Of a stretch of DNA of 64,000 nucleotides, positions 54,070 to 61,412 are shown one piece after another. The stretch spans positions 372,001 through 436,000 of the forward strand of contig CANLOW010000002.1 in assembly GCA_947493035.1 (NCBI GenBank). Direction: 5' to 3'. The notes below the pieces were generated by a model. The model was not told the DNA's origin and ran no database searches. It saw only the letters and a program-made list of their open reading frames with translations. How positions within the stretch are numbered: the first letter of the stretch is position 1; each line of letters starts with the position of its first letter. The position numbers and the translations under genes were made by a program. Origin of the DNA: an uncultured Aquimarina sp. Its GTDB lineage: Bacteria > Bacteroidota > Bacteroidia > Flavobacteriales > Flavobacteriaceae.

Positions 54070-54828
54070 TTATATTTCACTTAACTTTTGTTGCAATTCA
54101 GCTAACTGAATTTTATGCTTTACTACATGTCCCACAACAATAATCGCTGGAGCTCCTAATCCTTTTTCAGCAACAATGGCTTCTATCGTTTCAATGGTTC
54201 CTACACCTACATTTTCTTCAGCACGTGTTCCATTTTGAATAATCGCAATCGGTAAACTAGCTTTATCTTTTGCTTTAAATGCTTCTACTATTTTAGCTAG
54301 TTTATGCATTCCCATTAAAATAACCACAGTCGCATCACTCTTAGCAGCCACCAATATATCATTGGATAGCTTGTGCTCTTTCGTGGTTGCTGTAATCACC
54401 CAGAAACTTTCTGAATAGCCACGCTTCGTAACAGGAATATTTTGCATTGCTGGTACAGATACTGATGATGACAACCCTGGCACCATTGCAACTTCCATAC
54501 CATGCTTTGCCGCATAATCCATTTCCTCTGCTCCTCTTCCGAAAATAAAAGGATCACCTCCTTTTAATCGAATTACATGACCATGAGATTTACCATACTG
54601 AACAATTAAATCATTAATCTGCTCTTGTTGATAAGCATAACAACCTTTACGTTTACCTACATATAGCAATTCTGCATTCTTACAATAATCCAGTAACTCA
54701 GGATTCACTAAAGCATCATACAAAACTGCATCGGCACTTTCCATAGCTTTAATGGCTTTAAGGGTAATTAACTCTACATCACCTGGCCCTGCACCTACTA
54801 CTGTTAATTTTCCTTTTCCGTTACTCAC
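54070..54828 (-). CDS. cobA: uroporphyrinogen-III C-methyltransferase
   Basis: Makes precorrin-2 from uroporphyrinogen III and two SAM. A 252-residue SUMT: TVVGAGPGDVELITLKAIKA (SAM site), ADAVLYDALVNPELL, VIRLKGGDPFIFGRGAEEM, VPGLSSSVSVPAMQNIPVTKRG. It supplies precorrin-2 to the dehydrogenase/ferrochelatase of the next gene. Repeat-containing spacers of about 95 bp and 120 bp separate it from its neighbours. Confidence 0.95.
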   Translation of the reverse strand: MSNGKGKLTVVGAGPGDVELITLKAIKAMESADAVLYDALVNPELLDYCKNAELLYVGKRKGCYAYQQEQINDLIVQYGKSHGHVIRLKGGDPFIFGRGAEEMDYAAKHGMEVAMVPGLSSSVSVPAMQNIPVTKRGYSESFWVITATTKEHKLSNDILVAAKSDATVVILMGMHKLAKIVEAFKAKDKASLPIAIIQNGTRAEENVGVGTIETIEAIVAEKGLGAPAIIVVGHVVKHKIQLAELQQKLSEI

Positions 54829-54877
54829 TACTATTGATCTATTATTTTAAAGAACTTTTGATCTCTATTCGAAGGTT

Positions 54878-54945
54878 GAGCGAAGTCGAAACCTGATAGT
54901 ATTTACTCAGATTTTCAGACTTCGGCTCCGCTCAGTCTTCGTTTT
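54878..54945. repeat. long inverted repeat in the sir/cobA gap
   Basis: GAAGGTTGAGCGAAGTCGAA (arm 54878-54904) and the reverse complement of the arm 54919-54945 (GAAGACTGAGCGGAGCCGAA) agree over about 27 nt with six differences. They belong to a different repeat family from the 7-nt tracts. Partial copies are at 58473-58496 and inside purL. Confidence 0.8.
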
Positions 54946-54947
54946 AT

Positions 54948-57035
54948 TTACACACTAGCAGCTCTAAAAGCTCTAACACTAGCTAAGAATTTTTCAGCCA
55001 CAGCAATGTAATCTGTAGCAAATTCCTTAGTTGGTTCGTTTTGATTGATTGCAAATACTTGCTGTGAAAACGATCCTGCTTCGATAGCAATCTGACCATT
55101 ACCAACAAACTCGTTATCAAAATTCTTAACGATATCAGCTTGTGTATTTGTTTTCTTCTTTTCTGCTAATAAAATCGCTTTTGCAGAATTTATTTGAGAG
55201 GTATAAGCAAAGTAAATCGCATCACTCCACTTACCTTCTTCAAAAGCTGCCTTAGCATTCGCTATTTTCTCATCGCTTTCTAAAAACAAGGTCTCAATTA
55301 AATCGATTACCACACCAGCACATTCTCCTACACCAATCGCTTTAACATATTCTTCTTTATTACCCCAGTCTACAAAGAAATCTGCTGGTAACTCATCTGC
55401 TTCAGAAAGATCCGTTAAGAAATCATAGAAATAACGCTCTCCTTTTTCTATATAATATTCAACAAAAGGCAATCCGTTTGCATTCGCTTCGTAATCGTTA
55501 AAAATTCTACGAAGTGCTTCAGGACCACGTTTAGCTGGTATTTTAACTACCTTATCTGCAAAACGCGCATCTCCATTTCCTAAATTACCTCCACCCAATA
55601 ATACTTGAAGTGCAGGAGCTACTTTCTTATCTTTTGTACGGATAGTCATTCCTTGAAAACCAATGTTTGCCATATTGTGTTGACCACACGCATTCATACA
55701 TCCACTAATCTTAATGACAAGGTCTGTATTATTTACATAAGAAGGATATTCTTCTTTAATAACACGCTCTAATTCTTCAGCAATACCTGTACTACTTGCA
55801 ATACCTAAATTACAAGTATCTGTACCTGGACAAGCTGTAATATCAACTGCTTTATTATATCCAGCCTCTACAAAACCAAGTTTCTCTAATTCTGTATAGA
55901 CTACTGGAAGTAACTCTTCTTTTACAAAAGGAATTACAATATTCTGACGTAATGTTAAACGTACTTCTCCTGCAGCATATTTATCTACTAAATCGGCTAA
56001 TAAACGTGCTTCTTTAGTATAGAAATCTCCTAACAACACTTTGATCCCTACAGCTACGTAACCTTCTTGTTTCTGTGGAATTAAATTCGCTTTCTTCCAG
56101 TTTTCGTAAGCTGCTTGATCTTTAATAGCTACTTGTGGAATATCCTTAACTTCTGCAATTACAGGTTGTGGATATGCCTCTGCATCAATCGCTACTTTTT
56201 TATAAGGAACTGCAATACGTTGCTCTTCTACCAATGCTTTAAATCCGTCTAAACCAATTTTAGCCATTAAGAACTTCATACGTGCTTTAGCACGACTTTT
56301 ACGTTCTCCATGACGATCGAATACACGTAAAATAGCATTCATTAATGGAATGATTTCATCAGAAGGCAAGAATTCGTATAATGCTTCAGCAGCACGAGGT
56401 TGAGACCCTAATCCTCCAGCAACCATTATTTTAAATCCACGAACACCATTTTCTTCTTTAGCGATAAAACCGATATCATGCATGTAAGAAAGTCCCGTAT
56501 CTTCTTCTGTAGAAGAAAAAGAAACTTTGAATTTACGTCCCATTTCTTGACAAATTGGGTTACGTAAAAACTCTTCAAAAATAGCATGTGCATATGGTTG
56601 AATATCGAATGGTTCATTCACATCAAAACCAGCAGTTTCAGATGCAGTTACGTTACGCACTACATTACCACAAGCTTCACGAAGCGTTACATTATCTTTT
56701 TCTAATTCTGCCCACAACTCAGGAGTTCTATTTAAATCCACATAGTGAATTTGAATATCTTGACGTGTCGTAATATGTAGACGTCCACGAGAATATTCGT
56801 CAGAAACATCCGAAATACGACGTAACTGATTCGAAGCTACTTTACCATATGGTAACTTAATGCGAATCATTTGTACTCCTTCTTGACGTTGTCCATAAAC
56901 TCCACGTGCTAAACGTAGACTACGGAATTTTTCTTCATCAATTTTCCCATTGTGAAACATCTCGATTTTATTAGCTAATTCGACGATGTCCTTTTCTACA
57001 ATTGGATTTTCTATTTCTGATCTAAAACTTTGCAT
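54948..57035 (-). CDS. sir: ferredoxin-type sulfite (nitrite) reductase with C-terminal extension
   Basis: Six-electron reduction of sulfite to sulfide. Residues 1-550 contain the two symmetric NiR/SiR halves: RGVYGQRQEGVQMIRIKLPY, GRLHITTRQDIQIHYV, then ITACPGTDTCNLGIASSTG and KISGCMNACGQHNMANIGFQ, whose four Cys bind the 4Fe-4S cluster bridged to siroheme. Residues about 570-695 form an extra helical HEPN-like domain (GECAGVVIDLIETLFLESDE, AYFAYTSQINSAKAILL type) not present in plant or E. coli enzymes. Operon context supports sulfite rather than nitrite as the substrate. Confidence 0.93.
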   Translation of the reverse strand: MQSFRSEIENPIVEKDIVELANKIEMFHNGKIDEEKFRSLRLARGVYGQRQEGVQMIRIKLPYGKVASNQLRRISDVSDEYSRGRLHITTRQDIQIHYVDLNRTPELWAELEKDNVTLREACGNVVRNVTASETAGFDVNEPFDIQPYAHAIFEEFLRNPICQEMGRKFKVSFSSTEEDTGLSYMHDIGFIAKEENGVRGFKIMVAGGLGSQPRAAEALYEFLPSDEIIPLMNAILRVFDRHGERKSRAKARMKFLMAKIGLDGFKALVEEQRIAVPYKKVAIDAEAYPQPVIAEVKDIPQVAIKDQAAYENWKKANLIPQKQEGYVAVGIKVLLGDFYTKEARLLADLVDKYAAGEVRLTLRQNIVIPFVKEELLPVVYTELEKLGFVEAGYNKAVDITACPGTDTCNLGIASSTGIAEELERVIKEEYPSYVNNTDLVIKISGCMNACGQHNMANIGFQGMTIRTKDKKVAPALQVLLGGGNLGNGDARFADKVVKIPAKRGPEALRRIFNDYEANANGLPFVEYYIEKGERYFYDFLTDLSEADELPADFFVDWGNKEEYVKAIGVGECAGVVIDLIETLFLESDEKIANAKAAFEEGKWSDAIYFAYTSQINSAKAILLAEKKKTNTQADIVKNFDNEFVGNGQIAIEAGSFSQQVFAINQNEPTKEFATDYIAVAEKFLASVRAFRAASV

Positions 57036-57043
57036 ACCTATTT

Positions 57044-57180
57044 AGTATTAAGTAGTCAGTATTAAGTATTAAGACTTATGTACCACTACAATATTTTATT
57101 TCAATACCTCACTAAAAATGAGATTCTAATTTTAATTTAAACAAATCTTTATACTCAGTACTTAATACTTTGTACTGTAG
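57044..57180. repeat. heptad-period repeats, cysN/sir gap
   Basis: The left tract 57044-57075 has units AGTATTA, AGTAGTC, AGTATTA, AGTATTA. The right tract 57153-57180 has ACTCAGT, ACTTAAT, ACTTTGT, ACTGTAG. They are approximate reverse complements, about 80 nt apart, and can pair over some 18 bp with three mismatches. Confidence 0.85.
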
Positions 57181-57187
57181 CTTTTGG

Positions 57188-58432
57188 CTACTCAATAAAC
57201 CCTACTCCAGCAGTATGATTTGTTTGTGGATCGATTAAGATAAACGCACCATTTTGCTTATTGTCAGTATACTTGTCAAAAAACACTGGTTTTGCTAACT
57301 TAATTTCTACTTCTCCTATTTGATTTAAGCTTAAAGCATCTGCTTTTTCAGCTCCAGAAAAATCTGTTGCTTGTACATTATCTACAGATTGAATCATCGC
57401 TTGTACACGATTTACACCATGTTGTAATAAATATTTAGTACGTGGCACTAAATTATTGCTATCCATCCAACATACTTTAGCTTTCAATTGCTTTTCAGAA
57501 CTTGGCTCTTCTCCAGACTTTACTATCATGTCTCCACGAGAAACATTGATATTATCTTCTAAAGTCACATTGATAGAACTTCCTCTTCCTGCTTTATCGA
57601 ACTTCTTATCGAAGAAATAAATTTCTTTAATTTTTGATTTATTTAAAGATGGTAAAACCGTGATTTCATCACCCACAGCTAAATCTCCTCCATATAGTTT
57701 CCCTGCATATCCACGGAAATCATGAAATTCATCTTTCTTAGGACGAATTACCGTTTGAATTGGCAAACGTGCTTTCCCAGCTTCAAATACATCCTGTGCT
57801 TTCAAGTCTTCTAAATGCTGAAGAATAGATTGTCCATTGTACCAAGGTGTTTTTTCTGAACCGTCTACCACATTATCCCCTTTCAATGCACTGATAGGAA
57901 TAAACGTAATATTTTGACCTTTATAATCTGCCTTTTCTTTCAGTCTTTCGAACTCAGCCTTAATATTATTAAATTTCTCTTCCGAGTAATCTACTAAGTC
58001 CATTTTATTTACGGCAACGATCACATCTTTAATTCTCAATAAGTTATTGATAAAGAAGTGACGATACGTCTGCTCGATTACTCCATTACGAGCATCTACC
58101 AAAATGATTGATGCTTGAGAAGTCGAAGCTCCCGTAACCATGTTACGAGTATACTCTACGTGACCAGGAGTATCGGCAATAATGTAACTCTTCTTTCTTG
58201 TCGAGAAATAGATATGTGCTACATCAATGGTAATTCCTTGCTCGCGTTCTGCTACTAAACCGTCAGTTGCCAATGAAAAATCCAAATAATCGAATCCATT
58301 TGCTTTACTACGCTTTTCTATAGCTTCTAATTTATCTGTAGTCAGGGATTTTGTATCGTAAAGAATACGTCCGATTAACGTACTTTTTCCGTCATCTACA
58401 CTTCCTGCTGTTGCTATTTTTAATACTTCCAT
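57188..58432 (-). CDS. cysN: sulfate adenylyltransferase subunit 1
   Basis: GTPase subunit of ATP sulfurylase. G1 is ATAGSVDDGKSTLIGRIL, the switch region is EREQGITIDVAHIYF, G3 is DTPGHVEYTRNMVTGAS, and G4 is VNKMDLVD. The 414 residues end after the EF-Tu-like beta-barrel domains, so no APS kinase (CysC) domain is fused. It works with CysD, encoded immediately upstream, to form APS from sulfate and ATP. Confidence 0.96.
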   Translation of the reverse strand: MEVLKIATAGSVDDGKSTLIGRILYDTKSLTTDKLEAIEKRSKANGFDYLDFSLATDGLVAEREQGITIDVAHIYFSTRKKSYIIADTPGHVEYTRNMVTGASTSQASIILVDARNGVIEQTYRHFFINNLLRIKDVIVAVNKMDLVDYSEEKFNNIKAEFERLKEKADYKGQNITFIPISALKGDNVVDGSEKTPWYNGQSILQHLEDLKAQDVFEAGKARLPIQTVIRPKKDEFHDFRGYAGKLYGGDLAVGDEITVLPSLNKSKIKEIYFFDKKFDKAGRGSSINVTLEDNINVSRGDMIVKSGEEPSSEKQLKAKVCWMDSNNLVPRTKYLLQHGVNRVQAMIQSVDNVQATDFSGAEKADALSLNQIGEVEIKLAKPVFFDKYTDNKQNGAFILIDPQTNHTAGVGFIE

Positions 58433-58440
58433 CCTATTTT

Positions 58441-58571
58441 GGCTATCAGCTGTCAGCTATCGGCTATCAGCTATGAAGGTTTCGCTATGCTCAACCTAAT
58501 TTTATTGAATTAATATAGAGTATAGTTGTTTTCTAAATACTAACAACTATGAACTAATAACTATCGACTAA
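58441..58571. repeat. heptad-period repeats and hairpin, cysD/cysN gap
   Basis: The first tract 58441-58470 has TATCAGC, TGTCAGC, TATCGGC, TATCAGC. It is followed at 58473-58496 by AGGTTTCGCTATGCTCAACC, a relative of the 54878 repeat. The second tract 58537-58571 has ACAACTA, TGAACTA, ATAACTA, TCGACTA and runs into the cysD stop. ATAGTTGTT (58522-58530) and AACAACTAT (58542-58550) form a perfect 9-bp stem. Confidence 0.85.
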
Positions 58572-59470
58572 AAATACCCTTGTTGCTTACGTACTTCCAT
58601 TGCTGCTTCGGAACGTTTATCATCGATACGTGCTCCTCGTTCTGAAATCGTACTTTCTTTGATTTCTTCAACAACTTTACCAATGCTTACCGCATCAGAA
58701 AGTACTGCTGCTGTACATGACATATCTCCTACAGTACGGAAACGCACTAAACGTTCTTCTACAATTTCATCTTCTTCTCTGTAAACGATGTCGTCTTCTG
58801 CTGACCAAATCATTCCGTCACGTACAAATGTTTTACGCTTATGAGCAAAGTAAATTGAAGGAATTTCTATTTCTTCTTGCTCGATATAACTCCAAACATC
58901 TAATTCTGTCCAGTTACTGATTGGAAATACACGTACATTTTGTCCTAAATCAATCTTTCCATTTAACATATCAAACAACTCTGGACGTTGGTTTTTTTCA
59001 TCCCATTGACCAAAATCATCTCTTACTGAAAAAATACGCTCTTTAGCACGTGCTTTTTCTTCATCACGACGTGCTCCACCAATCGCTGCATCGAACTTAA
59101 ACTCATCTAATGCATTTAAAAGTGTAGTTGTCTGTAATGAATTACGACTTGCATACTTTCCTGACTCTTCTTTAACAAGACCTTTGTCAATATCATCTTG
59201 TACGTAACGTACAATCAACTCGACACCTAACTCTTCGGCTAAACGATCACGAAACTCAATAGTCTCTGGAAAGTTATGCCCTGTATCTACATGCAATAAA
59301 GGAAAAGGGATCTTAGCTGGCCAGAAAGCCTTTTGTGCTAAACGTACTAATGTAATCGAATCCTTACCTCCTGAAAATAATAATACAGGCTTTTCGAATT
59401 GAGAAGCTACTTCACGAAAAATGTGAATTGCTTCTGCTTCTAATGGATTTATGTTTAAAATATCACTCAT
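58568..59470 (-). CDS. cysD: sulfate adenylyltransferase subunit 2
   Basis: Adenylyl-transferring subunit of ATP sulfurylase (PP-loop family). The P-loop is PVLLFSGGKDSITLVRLAQK, then HVDTGHNFPETIEFRDRL, AAIGGARRDEEKARAKERIF, RVFPISNWTELDVWSYIEQE and GDMSCTAAVLSDA. The frame begins at 59491, but the ATG at 59470 (MSDILNINPLEAEAIHIFRE) matches the family start, giving 300 residues. It lies between cysH and cysN in the operon. Confidence 0.96.
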   Translation of the reverse strand: MSDILNINPLEAEAIHIFREVASQFEKPVLLFSGGKDSITLVRLAQKAFWPAKIPFPLLHVDTGHNFPETIEFRDRLAEELGVELIVRYVQDDIDKGLVKEESGKYASRNSLQTTTLLNALDEFKFDAAIGGARRDEEKARAKERIFSVRDDFGQWDEKNQRPELFDMLNGKIDLGQNVRVFPISNWTELDVWSYIEQEEIEIPSIYFAHKRKTFVRDGMIWSAEDDIVYREEDEIVEERLVRFRTVGDMSCTAAVLSDAVSIGKVVEEIKESTISERGARIDDKRSEAAMEVRKQQGYF

Positions 59471-59573
59471 TTTAATTCTATCTATCTTCAAGCTTCATTT
59501 TCGGTTTGCAAAGATAAGGCTTGGATGTTCTTGATTCAATTTTATTTCAGCTATACTAGTTATCTAGCTACTA

Positions 59574-60197
59574 CTATGTGTGTAACCCACACTCTCTATT
59601 TCCTAATACTTTCGTTGGATCGAAATATTTATGCTCATTTGGCAATCCTTTCTCTTCTAAATAGACATCTAAATCTTCATCAGAATAGCTATAAAAAGGG
59701 CTCACTTTCAACACACCATCTTTACCAAGACTCAAAATATCTAAAGAGTCTCGTAATGCCGTCTGTCCTTTTCTTAAGTTCGTAAACCAAACATCTGGTT
59801 TATGCTCTGCCATTGCACGACCAAAAGGCTCTAACTTCACTTGCTTCGTAAACTCAGCATGCTTAGGATCATCTATTCCAGGAACTCCTAAAACTACATC
59901 TCTGTGTGCTACTGTTTGCTGTGGCACGTATAACTTAACATTTAAGCTTAATTGAGCGATTACTGCTTCAGCATGACGATAAGTATTTGGTGTATTATAT
60001 CCAGAATCGCACCATATCACAGGCATATCAGCTTGCGCAGCTACACACACTTCTAAAATAGACGCTTCATAAGGCCTAAAATTGGTGGTTACTACTGGTT
60101 TTTTGGCAACACTTACTGCCCATTGCACAATCTCTAAAGGAGTCTTTCCTTTAAGCTCTTCATTGTACTTCGCTACTTGTTCTGCTGTAAAACTCAT
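59574..60197 (-). CDS. cysH: phosphoadenylyl-sulfate (or adenylyl-sulfate) reductase
   Basis: Reduces activated sulfate to sulfite with thioredoxin. The PP-loop-like start is PVVTTNFRPYEASILEVC, with WCDSGYNTPNTYRHAEAVIA and WFTNLRKGQTALR further on. The catalytic Cys is in NRECGLH at the very C-terminus. The two Cys pairs that hold the 4Fe-4S cluster in APS reductases are missing (the position reads VKLEPFGRAM). The frame extends to 60251, but that part is repeat sequence; MSFTAEQVAKYNEEL at 60197 is the natural start. No APS kinase is in this operon. Confidence 0.9.
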   Translation of the reverse strand: MSFTAEQVAKYNEELKGKTPLEIVQWAVSVAKKPVVTTNFRPYEASILEVCVAAQADMPVIWCDSGYNTPNTYRHAEAVIAQLSLNVKLYVPQQTVAHRDVVLGVPGIDDPKHAEFTKQVKLEPFGRAMAEHKPDVWFTNLRKGQTALRDSLDILSLGKDGVLKVSPFYSYSDEDLDVYLEEKGLPNEHKYFDPTKVLGNRECGLHT

Positions 60198-60203
60198 TTT
60201 TTT

Positions 60204-60237
60204 AGCTATCAGCTGCCAGCTATTGGCTATCAGCTTG
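60204..60237. repeat. heptad-period repeat, DUF2061/cysH gap
   Basis: TATCAGC, TGCCAGC, TATTGGC, TATCAGC at 60207-60234, nearly the same tract as at 53981 and 58441. A separate perfect 8-bp hairpin (AAGTTCAA / TTGAACTT) lies at 60280-60297 in the same gap. Confidence 0.85.
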
Positions 60238-60302
60238 GTTAATGGCATCACTCAGTTCTGCCGTTATATTCTCAAATTCAAGTTCAATCTTGAACTTTTA
60301 AT

Positions 60303-60560
60303 TTACCTACCCCATTTGATTTTATTCCACACTCTTTCGTGGAAAAAATACAATATCATCTTATTAATAAAATCTATCAGTGTTATCCACCCTGCATCTC
60401 CTAAACTTTCTTTCCCTAGCACTAAATAAGACACTACAAAAGTATCAATCGTACCTACTAAACGCCAACTAAGCGCCTTCACAACACTTCGAATCGGTTT
60501 TTCCGACTGAACATCTTGCTCATATGTGGTATTCGCTCCTGCTACTTTCTCTGTTATCAT
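60303..60560 (-). CDS. DUF2061 family membrane protein
   Basis: An 85-residue integral membrane protein with the DUF2061 signature RSVVKALSWRLVGTIDTFVV, the second helix GWITLIDFINKMILYFFHER and a final WNKIKWG. Genes of this family frequently head sulfate assimilation operons in Bacteroidota and Proteobacteria, and it is the first gene here. A role in sulfate uptake or the envelope is suspected from context but not shown. Confidence 0.9.
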   Translation of the reverse strand: MITEKVAGANTTYEQDVQSEKPIRSVVKALSWRLVGTIDTFVVSYLVLGKESLGDAGWITLIDFINKMILYFFHERVWNKIKWGR

Positions 60561-60587
60561 ACTCCCTTTGTCGTTAACTTATTTAAT

Positions 60588-60648
60588 TCCTATCGGGTTA
60601 GTAGGATTTAAATCCGAATGCAAATATACAAATAAATTCAAAACCAAA
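60588..60648 (-). promoter_or_regulatory. promoter and operator-like site of the sulfur operon
   Basis: On the minus strand TTTG (60645-60648) and TATATTTG (60621-60628) form a promoter with a 16-bp spacer. Just downstream, at 60588-60606, lies TCCTACTAACCCGATAGGA, whose ends TCCTA/TAGGA are inverted around a 9-nt centre. It sits where a repressor such as an Rrf2/CymR-type or LysR-type protein could block transcription; the binding protein is unknown. Confidence 0.5.
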
Positions 60649-60668
60649 TTCAGTAAAGGATTACAAAC

Positions 60669-60699
60669 AAAAAAGAGACACTATTTATGTCTCTTTTTT
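60669..60699 (-). terminator. terminator of hisIE
   Basis: AAAAAAGAGACA pairs with TGTCTCTTTTTT around a 7-nt loop. The arm overlaps the last codons and stop of hisIE. Confidence 0.9.
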
Positions 60700-61280
60700 A
60701 ATACTTCTGCTATATCTTTTAATTTAAACCCTTTAGCTTGTAAGAGTATTAAGTAATGAAAAAGTAAATCGGCACTTTCACTTAAAAACAAATCGTCATT
60801 ATTATCTTTTGCTTCTATCACCACTTCAACAGCTTCTTCTCCTACTTTCTGCGCTACTTTATTTATACCTTTTTTCAATAGCGATGCTACATAGCTCTTT
60901 GCTGTATCTGCATCCTCTATACGATCAGTTATCACATCTTCTAAAGTAGATATAAAACCATAATTTTCATTATTTGACTCATCCCAACAAGTGTCAGTAC
61001 CTGTGTGACATGTAGGCCCTACAGGGTTTACCTTTACTAATAAAGTATCTTTATCACAATCATTCTTTACAGATACTAAATTCAAAAAATTCCCACTTTC
61101 TTCACCCTTAGTCCACAACCTTTCTTTAGTGCGACTATAGAAAGTAACCTTTTTAGTAGCTACTGTCTTCTCGTATGCATCTTGATTCATATAACCAAGC
61201 ATTAGAACGTTGTTCGTAATTGCATCTTGAATAATTGCAGGGACTAAACCATCTGGATTTTTATCGAAATCTATTTTCAT
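60681..61280 (-). CDS. hisIE: bifunctional phosphoribosyl-AMP cyclohydrolase/phosphoribosyl-ATP diphosphatase
   Basis: Steps 2 and 3 of histidine synthesis. Residues 1-105 are HisI (MLGYMNQDAYEKTVATKKVTFYSR and the Zn/catalytic segment KDTLLVKVNPVGPTCHTGTDTCW). Residues 110-199 are HisE, a MazG-like helical domain (GINKVAQKVGEEAVEVVIEA, ESADLLFHYLILL). The 199-residue fusion is normal for Bacteroidota. It is not joined to other his genes in this window and has its own terminator; the rest of the his operon must be elsewhere. Confidence 0.96.
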   Translation of the reverse strand: MKIDFDKNPDGLVPAIIQDAITNNVLMLGYMNQDAYEKTVATKKVTFYSRTKERLWTKGEESGNFLNLVSVKNDCDKDTLLVKVNPVGPTCHTGTDTCWDESNNENYGFISTLEDVITDRIEDADTAKSYVASLLKKGINKVAQKVGEEAVEVVIEAKDNNDDLFLSESADLLFHYLILLQAKGFKLKDIAEVLKKRHK

Positions 61281-61306
61281 ATACTTTTATAAAAGAAGTG
61301 CCAAAG

Positions 61307-61348
61307 TTCGTGGTAAACATTTAATTGAACAACAAAAGCTACCACGAA
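61307..61348. promoter_or_regulatory. inverted repeat between porin and hisIE
   Basis: TTCGTGGTA (61307-61315) and TACCACGAA (61340-61348) are a perfect 9-bp inverted repeat, 24 nt apart. One arm overlaps a weak -7-like sequence (GAACTTTG) for hisIE. It may be a terminator of the porin gene without a T run, or an operator. Confidence 0.4.
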
Positions 61349-61412
61349 TTGAATAAATAGTCTAATTTCTATTGAAGATTTTTTTTAAAGCTAAAACAAG
61401 CTACCTAAATTC

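Noticed and set aside
52268-60237. The repeat tracts as a CRISPR array
   Set aside because: Units are only 7 nt, degenerate and contiguous, with no constant spacers and no cas genes in the window.
60198-60251. N-terminal extension of CysH from an upstream ATG
   Set aside because: The extra 18 residues are encoded by the heptad repeat tract and do not belong to the family; the ATG at 60197 is the natural start.
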